From the NCBI RefSeq assembly GCF_002979865.1, contig NZ_PCPZ01000001.1, positions 558,001 through 622,000 of the forward strand: DNA of 64,000 nt, given 5' to 3'. How positions within the stretch are numbered: position 1 is the first letter of the stretch; each line of letters starts with the position of its first letter. Both the position numbers and the translations under genes were made by a program. The notes under the pieces are model-generated. The model did no database searches and was not told the DNA's origin. It saw nothing but the letters and a program-made list of their open reading frames with translations. The DNA comes from Arthrobacter sp. MYb214 (lineage in GTDB: Bacteria; Actinomycetota; Actinomycetes; Actinomycetales; Micrococcaceae). Below are positions 56,657 through 64,000 of the stretch, one piece after another.

Positions 56657-57445
56657 GTGAAAAGAAGGCTGGTTACCGGCGGTTATGCCGCCATCATCCT
56701 GCTCGGCTTGGGCTGGGCGGCGTGGGCGGTGCTTTCCGCCGCCGGGCTGGAAACACTCGCCGGCGGGTGGATGGGGCAGGACGCCACCGTCACCTCGGTG
56801 CCGCGCATCGGGCAGCTGCCCTGGTTCGGGCTGATGGCCGCAGTGGCGTTCTACGCGATCTGGCAATGCCTGCCGCAAGAACGCACCGGGTTCCATCGCC
56901 GGCTGCGCCCCTGGGTGCTCGGCGCGGTGCTGTGCAATGCGCTGTGGGTGGCGTTCTTGGAGCGCGACCGCATCGGCACCTCGCTGGTGTTCGGCCTGCT
57001 CCTGCTGGCATTGCTGATCCGCATCGTGGTGATGATCGGCAAGACCCCTGCCCTGCAGCAAGTGGACCGGTGGATTACCCGCGCCAGTTTCGGGCTGTTC
57101 ACCGGGTGGCTTTCGGTGATCGTGCTGGCCGAAACTGTCGCCTTCGCCGCCCTGTCCGGGGCCGACGCCAGCTCCCTGATGTTCAAGGGCGCCTGCGCCC
57201 TGTCGGTGCTGCTCCTGGCGCTGTTCCTCAGCGCGGTGAGCTTCAAGAATCCCATGGGGATCTACCTGAACGCCGGCGCGCTATGGGTGATCGGCTGGAT
57301 CATCGTGGACCGCTACACCGGCCACGCCACCTCTCCCGGGTTTGCCACGGTGCTTTCGATCGCGGCGATACTGATGCTGCTGTGCCTGCTCAGCGCGCTG
57401 CGGACCCGCATTCGCAAGCTGCGCCCGCCCGCAGCCTCCCAGTAA
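56657..57445 (+). CDS. TspO/MBR-like tryptophan-rich membrane protein
   Basis: 262 residues with seven to eight hydrophobic segments and Trp residues near segment ends (LGWAAWAVL, WFGLMAAVAFYAIWQCLP, LCNALWVAFL, FTGWLSVIVLAETVAFAAL, WVIGWIIVDRY). The layout matches bacterial 'tryptophan-rich sensory protein' relatives of TspO, extended versions of about 260 residues. Ligand unknown; TspO proteins bind porphyrins or sterols. High local GC. Divergent from the Cds1-like gene by 59 bases. Confidence 0.7.
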   Translation: MKRRLVTGGYAAIILLGLGWAAWAVLSAAGLETLAGGWMGQDATVTSVPRIGQLPWFGLMAAVAFYAIWQCLPQERTGFHRRLRPWVLGAVLCNALWVAFLERDRIGTSLVFGLLLLALLIRIVVMIGKTPALQQVDRWITRASFGLFTGWLSVIVLAETVAFAALSGADASSLMFKGACALSVLLLALFLSAVSFKNPMGIYLNAGALWVIGWIIVDRYTGHATSPGFATVLSIAAILMLLCLLSALRTRIRKLRPPAASQ

Positions 57446-57562
57446 ATTCCCAGTTCGCAGTCAGCGCAACGGCGCGGCCTTGAGTGCCCACCCCCGGCTG
57501 GCTAGGCTGGGAGCTGAGACCTCAAGGTCCACCAGACTCAAGGTCCATCAGAGAGGAACAAC

Positions 57563-57910
57563 ATGTCGAAGACTGCCAAGAGCTTGAAGCAAGTTGAAAA
57601 GTCGCTGGCGAAACTCGCCAAGGCTGCCAAGGAAGAGCTGCCGAAGGAAATCCGTGGCGGCTGGAACGAGGCCGTCTCCGGTGTCAACACCGAAGCCATC
57701 AGCAAGGCCGGCGCCAACCTGATCGAGAATGTCGGCGGGAATTCCAAGGCCGCCAAGCGTGCCCGCGCCTCGGTGGAGAGCGCTGTGCAGGCCGCGCAGA
57801 AGAACCTCGCCGCCCAGGACAAGAAGTCCGGCAATGGCGGCAAGTTCCTGGTCATCTCGCTGATCATCGCCGTCGTGGCCGCGGTCGTGATTTCGCAGAA
57901 GAAGAACTAG
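57563..57910 (+). CDS. Small Lys/Ala-rich protein with C-terminal membrane anchor
   Basis: 115 residues: a Lys/Ala-rich, helical N-terminal part (AKSLKQVEKSLAKLAKAAKE, residues 5-24, probably coiled), a polar middle, one membrane segment (about 94-110, FLVISLIIAVVAAVVIS) and KKN end, so most of the protein faces the cytoplasm as a tail-anchored form. GAGAGGAACAAC precedes the ATG. No family recognised. Followed by a strong hairpin. Confidence 0.85.
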   Translation: MSKTAKSLKQVEKSLAKLAKAAKEELPKEIRGGWNEAVSGVNTEAISKAGANLIENVGGNSKAAKRARASVESAVQAAQKNLAAQDKKSGNGGKFLVISLIIAVVAAVVISQKKN

Positions 57911-57921
57911 CTGTCAATACC

Positions 57922-57964
57922 GAAGGCGTGGCACCTGCATAGGTGCCACGCCTTCGCTGTTTTC
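57922..57964 (+). terminator. Terminator shared by convergent genes
   Basis: Perfect 15-base arms (57922-57936 and 57941-57955) with a 4-base loop, then GCTGTTTTCC. Lies between the small anchored protein and the end of the secreted protein gene. Confidence 0.88.
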
Positions 57965-57983
57965 CTGGTTCCTTCCGCTCGGC

Positions 57984-60518
57984 CTACTTCGCCCGGGCCC
58001 GTGCGGTCTTGAGGGCCGCCGCGGCGCCGAGCAGCGCGATCACTGCACCCACCGGAATCAGCCAGAAGCTGTTCGCACCGGTATCGGCGAGGTGTTCGCT
58101 GGCTTCCGGCTGGGCTGGATCCGCGGCCTGCGGCGCCTGGGACTGGCCAGCTTCCCGGGTCGGATCCGGGACCTGCGAAGGATCGTGCGATTCCCCGCTC
58201 GGCTGCGGCGAGGGGTTCCGGGTTGATTCCGCGGCTAGCTCTTCGCCCTGGTCTTCACCCTGTTCTTCGCCTGGCGTGTCGCTTGGTGCCTGGCCGGCCA
58301 GCTCGAAGACCTCTTCCACCGCACCGAGGTTCGCGAAGACGGTCTCGCCGGTGGCCTCATCCACCGCATCGTTATCGGTCACCATATAGAGGTGGCCATC
58401 GGCTACGGCCAGCCCCTCCAGCTTTTCCTGGGTCCATCCGTTGGTTTCCTGCAGGGCAGGCAACGCATCGGCCGCCAGCTTCTTCTCGACCAGCGGCACC
58501 TCTCCGGCTACGGCTTGCGGAAGCCGGAACTGGTAGATCGCCTTGTGCTTGGCGTTCGGACCCACCTGGTTATCGCGTTCGATCACCGCATAGGAGCCAT
58601 CGGGCAGGGCGGTGATTTCCGACAGGCCATTCCATGCACCTTCGGCAGCCGCGTCCAGCCGGTAGCCGTACCAGCTGAATTCCCCGGTGGACGGCAGGTA
58701 CTTGCCCAGGCGGACGAAGTCCTCGCCGGGCAGTTCGCGCTGCACGGCGAACACTACTTCTTCCTGTTTCCCGGAGCCGGTCGCGGCAATGCCTTCCAGC
58801 CCGTGCTTGCCCAGCCCCGCCAGTGCAGGCAGCGCGACTTCTTCTTGCACCGCACCGGCCGCGTCGATGCGCACCAGCAGGTTTTCCGCCCCGGTGGCCC
58901 CTTCATGGGCGGCCCAGAAACCGCCCTCCGCGCGGGCGGCAATGCCTTCCAGGTCCAGTTCGGTACTGGCCGAGGTCACCGCCATCGACGATTCCACGGT
59001 GGCCGGGGTGCCGGCGCCCAGGGTGTAGATGCGTGGTTCGTACGCGTTGTCGCTGACCGCGAAGAGCTGCGAAGCATCGGCCGGGTTGGCCGACAGGCCG
59101 CTGAGCGCACCGAATGGCACCGGATCGGCGGCATCCGAGGACAGCTGCGGGAACTGCGGCGCGGCGGCGCCGAAGGAGTACAGGGACACCGCCGAGCGCA
59201 CCTGGCCCTCATCGGTTTCCGAGGCGATGGCCAGCAGGTTGCGCCCGGGGATCGGCAAGATCCCTTCCGGGCCGTTGGTGGTCGGCAAGCTTTGCAGATA
59301 GCGCGGGCTGGATGGCTCGGACAGGTCGTACACGGCCACGAAGTTCCCGCGTTCGGCCGCGATGAATCCGTAGTCCACGCCGCCGAATTCGGCGATGGCC
59401 AGCCCTTCGGGCTCAACGCCCTTCTTCCCTGCGCGCTGCTCCGGGAACAAGCCCTGGGATAGCGCGAGGTGCTCGAAGCTATTGCCCGCATCCCACACCA
59501 CGTCGCCGGTGGCGGAATCGAAGATCGTGAATCCGCGGCTGCCGCCCTTCCAGTCGCCCTCATTGGCCGTGGCCAGATAGCGGTCCTGGATCCAGCCGAT
59601 GGCATCGGGCTCGCGCGGCACGCCCTTCAGCTCCCCGCTGGGATCGAGCACGCCGTCCTTTTCGGTGTCGATCCCCGCCAGATCCACGGTCCCGGTGCTG
59701 AAGGCGCCGGTAATCCCGCCCGAGGCCAGGTCCACCAGCACCACGCCGTTGTTTTCCTGGAGGGTTGCCGCCAGCTGGTTCTTCTCGTTGATCGTGACGT
59801 ACTCGGGCTCGGGGTCTTGCGGGGTGTCGAGACCGGCCGCGGCCAGCAGCGGCAGCGCAATCGGTTCGGTGCGGGAACCGGAGGTGAGCGGGACTTCGCG
59901 CAGCTTCCAGCCGGCCGGGTCCGCGCCTTGCAGGTCCATGATGGCGATCGATCCGGCCGGGGCTTGCGGCAGCGCGCCTTCGCCAGCGTCCTCGTCGCGT
60001 TCATTCTCGATGGCGATGCCCGCGTAGGCACCGTCGGCAGACAGCGCGATGGAATCGGGCTGGCCTGGCAGCGCAAAACTGTGCACCAGCGTGCGGTCGG
60101 CAATCCGCACCACATCCACCCGCCCCGAGGGGTCGCTGTAGCTGGCCGAGGTGTTCACCACCACGAACACGTAGTCGCCGTAGGCGGCCACGCTGGTGGG
60201 CTCGTCCTCGGCGCTGCCCAGCTGGTGCAGGCCCAGCAGGCCCAGGCCCTTCGGCGCGGCAGGGTTGGAAATGTCCAGAAAGCCGACGCTGCGCGAGAGC
60301 GCATCGGAGTAGATCAGCGTGTTGCCGTCCGCCGATACGGTGGAGATTTCTGCGGCGGTCTGGGCCGCGGCGCCCTCGGGATGGTTCTGGTAGACCGGGT
60401 AGGTGGCCTCGCGTTCGAAGTACTCCCCCGGGTCCGCGGCGGCGGCTAGCGGCGACAGGCTCGCGGCGATGACGGCGGCGGCCAGGACTCCCGGGGCCTT
60501 CTTGGATATGCGGTGCAC
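57984..60518 (-). CDS. Secreted phytase-like/choice-of-anchor protein with LAxTG sorting signal
   Basis: 844 residues from GTG 60518, which has GGGGGAG six bases upstream; ATG 60533 is a weaker alternative. N-terminal signal peptide (HRISKKAPGVLAAAVIAASL, cleavage after AAA near 27). First half (30-470) is a beta-propeller-like choice-of-anchor region (ISTVSADGNTLIYSDALSR, FDSATGDVVWDAG); second half has the 'esterase-like activity of phytase' pattern (DLEGIAARAEGGFW, HGLEGIAATG, YAVIERDNQVG, KLEGLAVADGHLYMVTDND). A Pro/Glu/Ser-rich spacer is followed by LADTG, a hydrophobic segment and a basic end. LADTG fits the LAxTG motif of class E sortases, so it is probably wall-anchored. Phosphoesterase activity is inferred. 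Confidence 0.9.
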   Translation of the reverse strand: MHRISKKAPGVLAAAVIAASLSPLAAAADPGEYFEREATYPVYQNHPEGAAAQTAAEISTVSADGNTLIYSDALSRSVGFLDISNPAAPKGLGLLGLHQLGSAEDEPTSVAAYGDYVFVVVNTSASYSDPSGRVDVVRIADRTLVHSFALPGQPDSIALSADGAYAGIAIENERDEDAGEGALPQAPAGSIAIMDLQGADPAGWKLREVPLTSGSRTEPIALPLLAAAGLDTPQDPEPEYVTINEKNQLAATLQENNGVVLVDLASGGITGAFSTGTVDLAGIDTEKDGVLDPSGELKGVPREPDAIGWIQDRYLATANEGDWKGGSRGFTIFDSATGDVVWDAGNSFEHLALSQGLFPEQRAGKKGVEPEGLAIAEFGGVDYGFIAAERGNFVAVYDLSEPSSPRYLQSLPTTNGPEGILPIPGRNLLAIASETDEGQVRSAVSLYSFGAAAPQFPQLSSDAADPVPFGALSGLSANPADASQLFAVSDNAYEPRIYTLGAGTPATVESSMAVTSASTELDLEGIAARAEGGFWAAHEGATGAENLLVRIDAAGAVQEEVALPALAGLGKHGLEGIAATGSGKQEEVVFAVQRELPGEDFVRLGKYLPSTGEFSWYGYRLDAAAEGAWNGLSEITALPDGSYAVIERDNQVGPNAKHKAIYQFRLPQAVAGEVPLVEKKLAADALPALQETNGWTQEKLEGLAVADGHLYMVTDNDAVDEATGETVFANLGAVEEVFELAGQAPSDTPGEEQGEDQGEELAAESTRNPSPQPSGESHDPSQVPDPTREAGQSQAPQAADPAQPEASEHLADTGANSFWLIPVGAVIALLGAAAALKTARARAK

Positions 60519-60696
60519 GTAGTTCTCCCCCATGCTGGTTGCGGATGACTCCCCAAGAGTTCCAGCACCACCTAGCCAGAAAGTGAATGTTCGGCAACTG
60601 GAAGCCAACCAGCAGGTGTCGGGCGTTCTCCCGCTCACATTTAGTTGAAATGGCGCAACTAAAAGCGGAGAGTGAAGCTGTACCCCAAGGAGAATC

Positions 60697-61542
60697 ATGG
60701 AACTGCAACGCATCACCGTTCTGGGCACTGGCGTGCTCGGCGCACAAATCATCTTCCAAACCGCCTACCACGGCTTGCCCGTCATCGGCTACGACATCAG
60801 CGAGCAAGCGCTGGCCGCCGCAAACCAGCGGCTGGATGCCCTGGTTGCGCAGTACGCCCAGTACTTCGGGAACCCGCAGAAGGCCCAATCCGCCCGCGAG
60901 TCCATCGAACTGACCAGCGATCTGGCCGACGCGGTGCGGGAGGCCGACCTAGTCATCGAGGCGGTGCCCGAGAATCTGGAGATCAAGGCGCAGACCTACC
61001 GGAAGCTGGCCGTGCTGGCCCCCGAACAGGCCATATTCGCCACCAATTCATCGACCCTGCTGCCCTCGGATATCGCCGAGTTCACTGGCCGCCCCGGACA
61101 ATTCCTCGCCCTGCACTATGCCAACCGCATCTGGTCCAACAACACCGGCGAAGTCATGGGCACACCAGCAACCACCCCCGAAGCCTACGAAGCAGTGGTC
61201 GATTTCGCCGAGCGTACCGGGCTGGTCGCGATCCGGGTGCTCAAGGAGCAGCCGGGCTACGTGCTGAACTCGCTGCTGGTCCCCTTCCTGCAGTCCGCCA
61301 GCCACCTGCTGGTCAACGGGGTCGCCGATGCGCAGACCATCGACAAGACCTGGAAGCTGGGCACCGGAGCGCCGCATGGTCCGTTCGAGATCTACGACAT
61401 CGTGGGGCTGAACACCGCCTACAACATTTCCCGTGCAGGCGATGCAACCAGCCAGAAGTTCGCCGAGCTGCTCAAGACCCAGTACATCGATCAGGGCAAG
61501 CTCGGCGCAGCGGCCGGCGAAGGGTTCTACAAGTACAACTAG
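60697..61542 (+). CDS. 3-hydroxyacyl-CoA dehydrogenase family protein
   Basis: 281 residues. NAD-binding VLGTGVLGAQIIFQTAYHG (about 8-26) with Asp in GYDISEQAL; ADLVIEAVPENLEIKAQTYRKL; catalytic His in FLALHYANRIW (family HFFNP position altered to HYANR); C-terminal domain with GYVLNSLLVPFL and GPFEIYDIVGLNTAYNI. Related to 3-hydroxybutyryl-CoA dehydrogenase; the His environment and the HYANR change suggest a different 3-hydroxy substrate. AAGGAG precedes the ATG. Overlaps the following convergent gene by 4 bases. Confidence 0.9.
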   Translation: MELQRITVLGTGVLGAQIIFQTAYHGLPVIGYDISEQALAAANQRLDALVAQYAQYFGNPQKAQSARESIELTSDLADAVREADLVIEAVPENLEIKAQTYRKLAVLAPEQAIFATNSSTLLPSDIAEFTGRPGQFLALHYANRIWSNNTGEVMGTPATTPEAYEAVVDFAERTGLVAIRVLKEQPGYVLNSLLVPFLQSASHLLVNGVADAQTIDKTWKLGTGAPHGPFEIYDIVGLNTAYNISRAGDATSQKFAELLKTQYIDQGKLGAAAGEGFYKYN

Positions 61543-61949
61543 CCGCCGCGGGGCGCGCCACCAGGCAGGGGCGCGCCCTCATCCCAGTCGGCCAGCGGCG
61601 GAAGGCTCTTCGGATCCGCTACTTCCAGTCCCACCACGATCCAGTTGTGGTCGAAATCCGTGCCTTCGGGAACATGCAGGGTATCGACCACCGGGACAGG
61701 GCCACCTGCCAGTCCCCCGGCCTTCGCCGCACGTTCATGATCCCGGTACTGGATGCGCACCACCCGGGCGGCGACTGCTGCCACGGGCACCCCCGTGCCA
61801 TCGAAGGTGCCGTGGTCATCGAGCTCGAAGGAAATTTCCCCGCGCCCGTTGCGCACCTCGGCCAGCTGCCAGCGCACGTGATCTCCTACCGAAAACGCTG
61901 AATGGCAGCAGGCATGGAGCGCTCCGTAAATTTCTACTGTGATCTGCAT
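61539..61949 (-). CDS. DUF6578-like protein
   Basis: 136 residues from ATG 61949. Beta-rich, small soluble protein: GALHACCHSAFSVGDHVRWQL, then GTFDGTGVPVAAVAARVVRIQY and a Pro/Gly-rich end. The CC followed by FxVGDxVxW is the pattern I recall for DUF6578, of unknown function. The opposite-strand ABC-F gene starts 30 bases away. A much longer frame through the ABC-F gene is an antisense shadow. Confidence 0.65.
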   Translation of the reverse strand: MQITVEIYGALHACCHSAFSVGDHVRWQLAEVRNGRGEISFELDDHGTFDGTGVPVAAVAARVVRIQYRDHERAAKAGGLAGGPVPVVDTLHVPEGTDFDHNWIVVGLEVADPKSLPPLADWDEGAPLPGGAPRGG

Positions 61950-61979
61950 GTTCGGCAATCTACCCGATAGGATTGCCAG

Positions 61980-63662
61980 GTGGCCCATATAGACGTGACA
62001 GACATCCAGTATTTCCTTTCCGACGGCACCCAGCTTCTGGGCGGCGCGGCCTTCAAGGTCACCGCCGGCTCCAAGACCGCGCTGATCGGACCCAACGGCA
62101 CCGGCAAGACAACCCTGTTCAAGATCATCGCAGGAGACCTGAAGGCCGACGAAGGCTCCATCAACCGCACCGGCACCCTGGGCATCATGCGCCAGTTCGT
62201 CGGGCAGGTGCGCGACGACTCCACGGTGAAGGACCTGCTGCTGTCCACCGCCGCACCGGCTTTGGCCCAGGCCGCCGCCAAGGTCGCCGAGTACGAGGCC
62301 AAAATGCTCACCAGCGAGGACGAGAAAGTCCACATGCGCTACGCCGAGGCGATCATCGAGTGGGGCGACGCCGGCGGCTACGAGCTGGAAACCACCTGGG
62401 ACAAGGTCTGCATGGCCGCCTTGGGCATCGGGTTCGACAAGGCCGGGGACCGGCTGGCGCGCACCCTGTCCGGCGGCGAGCAGAAGCGCCTGGTCCTCGA
62501 AGCGCTCTTCGAAGGCAACGACGAACTGCTGCTGCTCGACGAGCCGGATAACTACCTTGACGTGCCCGGCAAGCGCTGGCTGGAAGAGATCATGTCGCGC
62601 TCCAACAAGACCGTGCTGTTCATCAGCCACGACCGCGAGCTGCTGGACAACGCCGCCACCCGCATCGTGACCCTGGAACCGGGCCACGGCGGGGCCACCG
62701 CCTGGGTGCACGGCGGCGCGTTCGGCTCCTATGTGGAAGCCCGCAAGGAGCGCAACGAGCGCTTCGAGGAGCTGCGCAAGCGCTGGGACGAGGAGCACGC
62801 CAAGCTCAAGGAACTGGTCAACATGTACAAGACCAAGGCCGCGTTCCGTTCCGACATGGCCAACCGCTACCAGGCGGCCACCACCCGGCTGGAGAAGTTC
62901 CTGGAGGCCGGCCCGCCGCAGGCGATCCCGCTGGAGCAGAACGTGCAGATGCGGCTGAAGGGCGGGCGCACCGCCAAGCGCGCGGTCGTGGCCGAAAAGC
63001 TCGAGCTGACCGGGCTGATGAAGCCCTTCAATACCGAAATCTGGTTCGGCGACCGGGTGGGCGTGCTGGGTTCGAACGGCTCGGGCAAGTCGCACTTCCT
63101 GCGCCTGCTGGCCTCCGGCGGATCCGACCCGGAGCGCGAGCACCTGCCGGTCTCCGATGTGGTGATCGCCCCGGTGGCGCATGCCGGCACGGTGAAGCTG
63201 GGAGCGCGCATCCGCCCGGGCTACTTCGCCCAGACCCACAGCCGCCCGGACCTGTTTGGCCGCACCCTGCTCGAAATCCTGCACCGCGGCGACGAGCACC
63301 GCTCCGGAATGCCGCGCGAGGCAGCGGCCGGAGCGCTGGATGGCTACGGGCTGGCAGCGCAGTCCGAGCAGAAGTTCGAATCGCTCTCCGGAGGCCAGCA
63401 GGCGCGCTTCCAGATCCTGCTGCTGCAGCTCTCGGGGGCAACCCTGCTGCTGCTCGATGAGCCCACCGACAACCTGGACCTGCACTCGGGCGAAGCCCTG
63501 GAACGGGCCATCGACGCGTTCGAGGGCACGGTGCTGGCGGTGACCCACGACCGCTGGTTCGCCCGCGGCTTCGACCGCTTCCTGGTCTTCGGCTCCGACG
63601 GCACCGTCTACGAGTCCGACGAGCCGGTCTGGGACGAGGCCCGGGTGCAGCGCAAGCGCTAA
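61980..63662 (+). CDS. ABC-F family ATP-binding protein
   Basis: 560 residues from GTG 61980, with two ABC ATPase cassettes and no membrane segments. Walker A sites GPNGTGKTTL (37-46) and GSNGSGKSHF (about 363-372), signatures LSGGEQKRL and LSGGQQARF, Walker B LLLLDEPDNYLD and LLLLDEPTDNLD, and a charged inter-domain linker (RKERNERFEELRKRWDEEH). ABC-F proteins act on the ribosome, as translation factors or antibiotic-protection proteins. The GSGKSHFLRLLA form is common in an actinobacterial subgroup of undefined role. Confidence 0.94.
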   Translation: MAHIDVTDIQYFLSDGTQLLGGAAFKVTAGSKTALIGPNGTGKTTLFKIIAGDLKADEGSINRTGTLGIMRQFVGQVRDDSTVKDLLLSTAAPALAQAAAKVAEYEAKMLTSEDEKVHMRYAEAIIEWGDAGGYELETTWDKVCMAALGIGFDKAGDRLARTLSGGEQKRLVLEALFEGNDELLLLDEPDNYLDVPGKRWLEEIMSRSNKTVLFISHDRELLDNAATRIVTLEPGHGGATAWVHGGAFGSYVEARKERNERFEELRKRWDEEHAKLKELVNMYKTKAAFRSDMANRYQAATTRLEKFLEAGPPQAIPLEQNVQMRLKGGRTAKRAVVAEKLELTGLMKPFNTEIWFGDRVGVLGSNGSGKSHFLRLLASGGSDPEREHLPVSDVVIAPVAHAGTVKLGARIRPGYFAQTHSRPDLFGRTLLEILHRGDEHRSGMPREAAAGALDGYGLAAQSEQKFESLSGGQQARFQILLLQLSGATLLLLDEPTDNLDLHSGEALERAIDAFEGTVLAVTHDRWFARGFDRFLVFGSDGTVYESDEPVWDEARVQRKR

Positions 63663-63763
63663 TCCCAGGGAACTGCCCGCGGGTATGGGTCCGGCACAAT
63701 ATGATGCCAAGCCCGTGCCTTCAGTTGCGCCTTCTGCGTTCTGCGGCGCGTTTGCACGCGGGA

Positions 63764-64000
63764 CTAATGCTCGGGGTGCAGGTGAGAATGCGGGGCGTCC
63801 ATCTGGTGCAGCAGCTGATGCACGCCGGGGTGCACCAGCTCCCAGCGGCGGTACTTTCCATCCCGCTGCACCTGAACTACCCCGGCCTTGCGCAACGTGG
63901 CCAACGACTGGGTCACGGTGTTTGCGCCCAGCTGCGCGGCATCGGCCAGCTGGGTGACCGAGGACAGCGGCGCGGCGTGCATGGCAATCAGTATTTTCAT
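63764..64000 (-). CDS. ArsR/SmtB-type regulator with His-rich end (cut by window edge)
   Basis: The last 78 codons of a gene that may continue beyond the window (an ATG falls at its very edge). Winged helix: VTQLADAAQLGANTVTQSLATLRKAGVV, then VQRDGKYRRWELVHPGVHQLL; the tail DAPHSHLHPEH carries three His plus Asp and Glu. His-rich C-termini of this family bind Ni/Co or Zn (NmtR, KmtR, SmtB types), so a metal sensor is likely; which metal is open. Convergent with the ABC-F gene. Confidence 0.8.
   Translation of the reverse strand: MKILIAMHAAPLSSVTQLADAAQLGANTVTQSLATLRKAGVVQVQRDGKYRRWELVHPGVHQLLHQMDAPHSHLHPEH

Noticed and set aside
61950-63710. Long minus-strand extension of the DUF6578-like frame (723 codons in total)
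   Set aside because: Runs antisense through the ABC-F gene; only the last 136 codons (from ATG 61949) look like a protein.

Overview
The window reads as chromosome of a Micrococcaceae actinobacterium (Arthrobacter/Glutamicibacter type). The evidence is the block thrS-HIT, pdxS, pdxT-yebC-ruvCAB-yajC-secDF-rel, the mycothiol-linked genes (S-(hydroxymethyl)mycothiol dehydrogenase, mycoredoxin), the class Ib ribonucleotide reductase nrdHIEF, and several genes whose -10 element sits 6-7 bases before the start codon (leaderless style). Genus is an inference. I saw no rRNA, tRNA, CRISPR, integrase, phage or insertion-sequence gene.

Layout. 0-10.4 kb (minus strand): stringent-response synthetase/hydrolase, protein export (SecF, SecD, YajC), Holliday-junction RuvB/RuvA/RuvC, YebC and PdxT, in the conserved actinobacterial order; an AbiEi-like orphan lies at the left edge. 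10.5-16.8 kb: a block of aldo/keto reductase, DUF6226, CapA-like lipoprotein, M3 peptidase, GNAT and a dihydrofolate reductase-like protein that separates pdxT from pdxS. 17.1-21.7 kb: pdxS, an unknown gene, HIT protein, ThrS. 21.7-24.6 kb: a regulator and an MFS exporter diverging from a perfect palindromic operator, a 58-residue coupled gene, and a VOC protein. 24.5-28.9 kb: a decayed nucleotidyltransferase gene, then dnaE2 with a DUF6504 gene behind a LexA box.

28.9-35.7 kb is the accessory island. A translationally coupled pair (220 aa plus 954 aa helical-repeat protein) runs right; DUF6308 and DUF4238 genes run left. It abuts the SOS mutagenesis operon where imuA'-imuB would be expected. 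The pair is the best candidate here for an undescribed system, probably conflict-related.

35.7-43.2 kb: formaldehyde/mycothiol detoxification pair, membrane protein, SRAP protein, mycoredoxin, lipoyl ligase-like protein, uridine kinase-like protein, thioesterase, and a cupin regulator diverging from a thioredoxin-reductase-like flavoprotein. 43.8-47.2 kb: a cold-shock gene, then a decaying segment with an internally deleted FAD monooxygenase, an MFS gene and the tail of a short-chain dehydrogenase. 47.2-52.6 kb: nrdF, nrdE, nrdI, nrdH with a long upstream region holding two pairs of NrdR-like boxes around a cluster of DnaA boxes, then the YggS protein. 52.6-64 kb, visibly richer in GC: pyruvate:quinone oxidoreductase, a truncated MFS gene, a cupin, a Cds1-like PLP enzyme, membrane proteins, a large secreted phytase-like protein with an LAxTG anchor, a hydroxyacyl-CoA dehydrogenase, DUF6578, an ABC-F ATPase, and the end of a His-rich ArsR-type regulator cut by the window edge.
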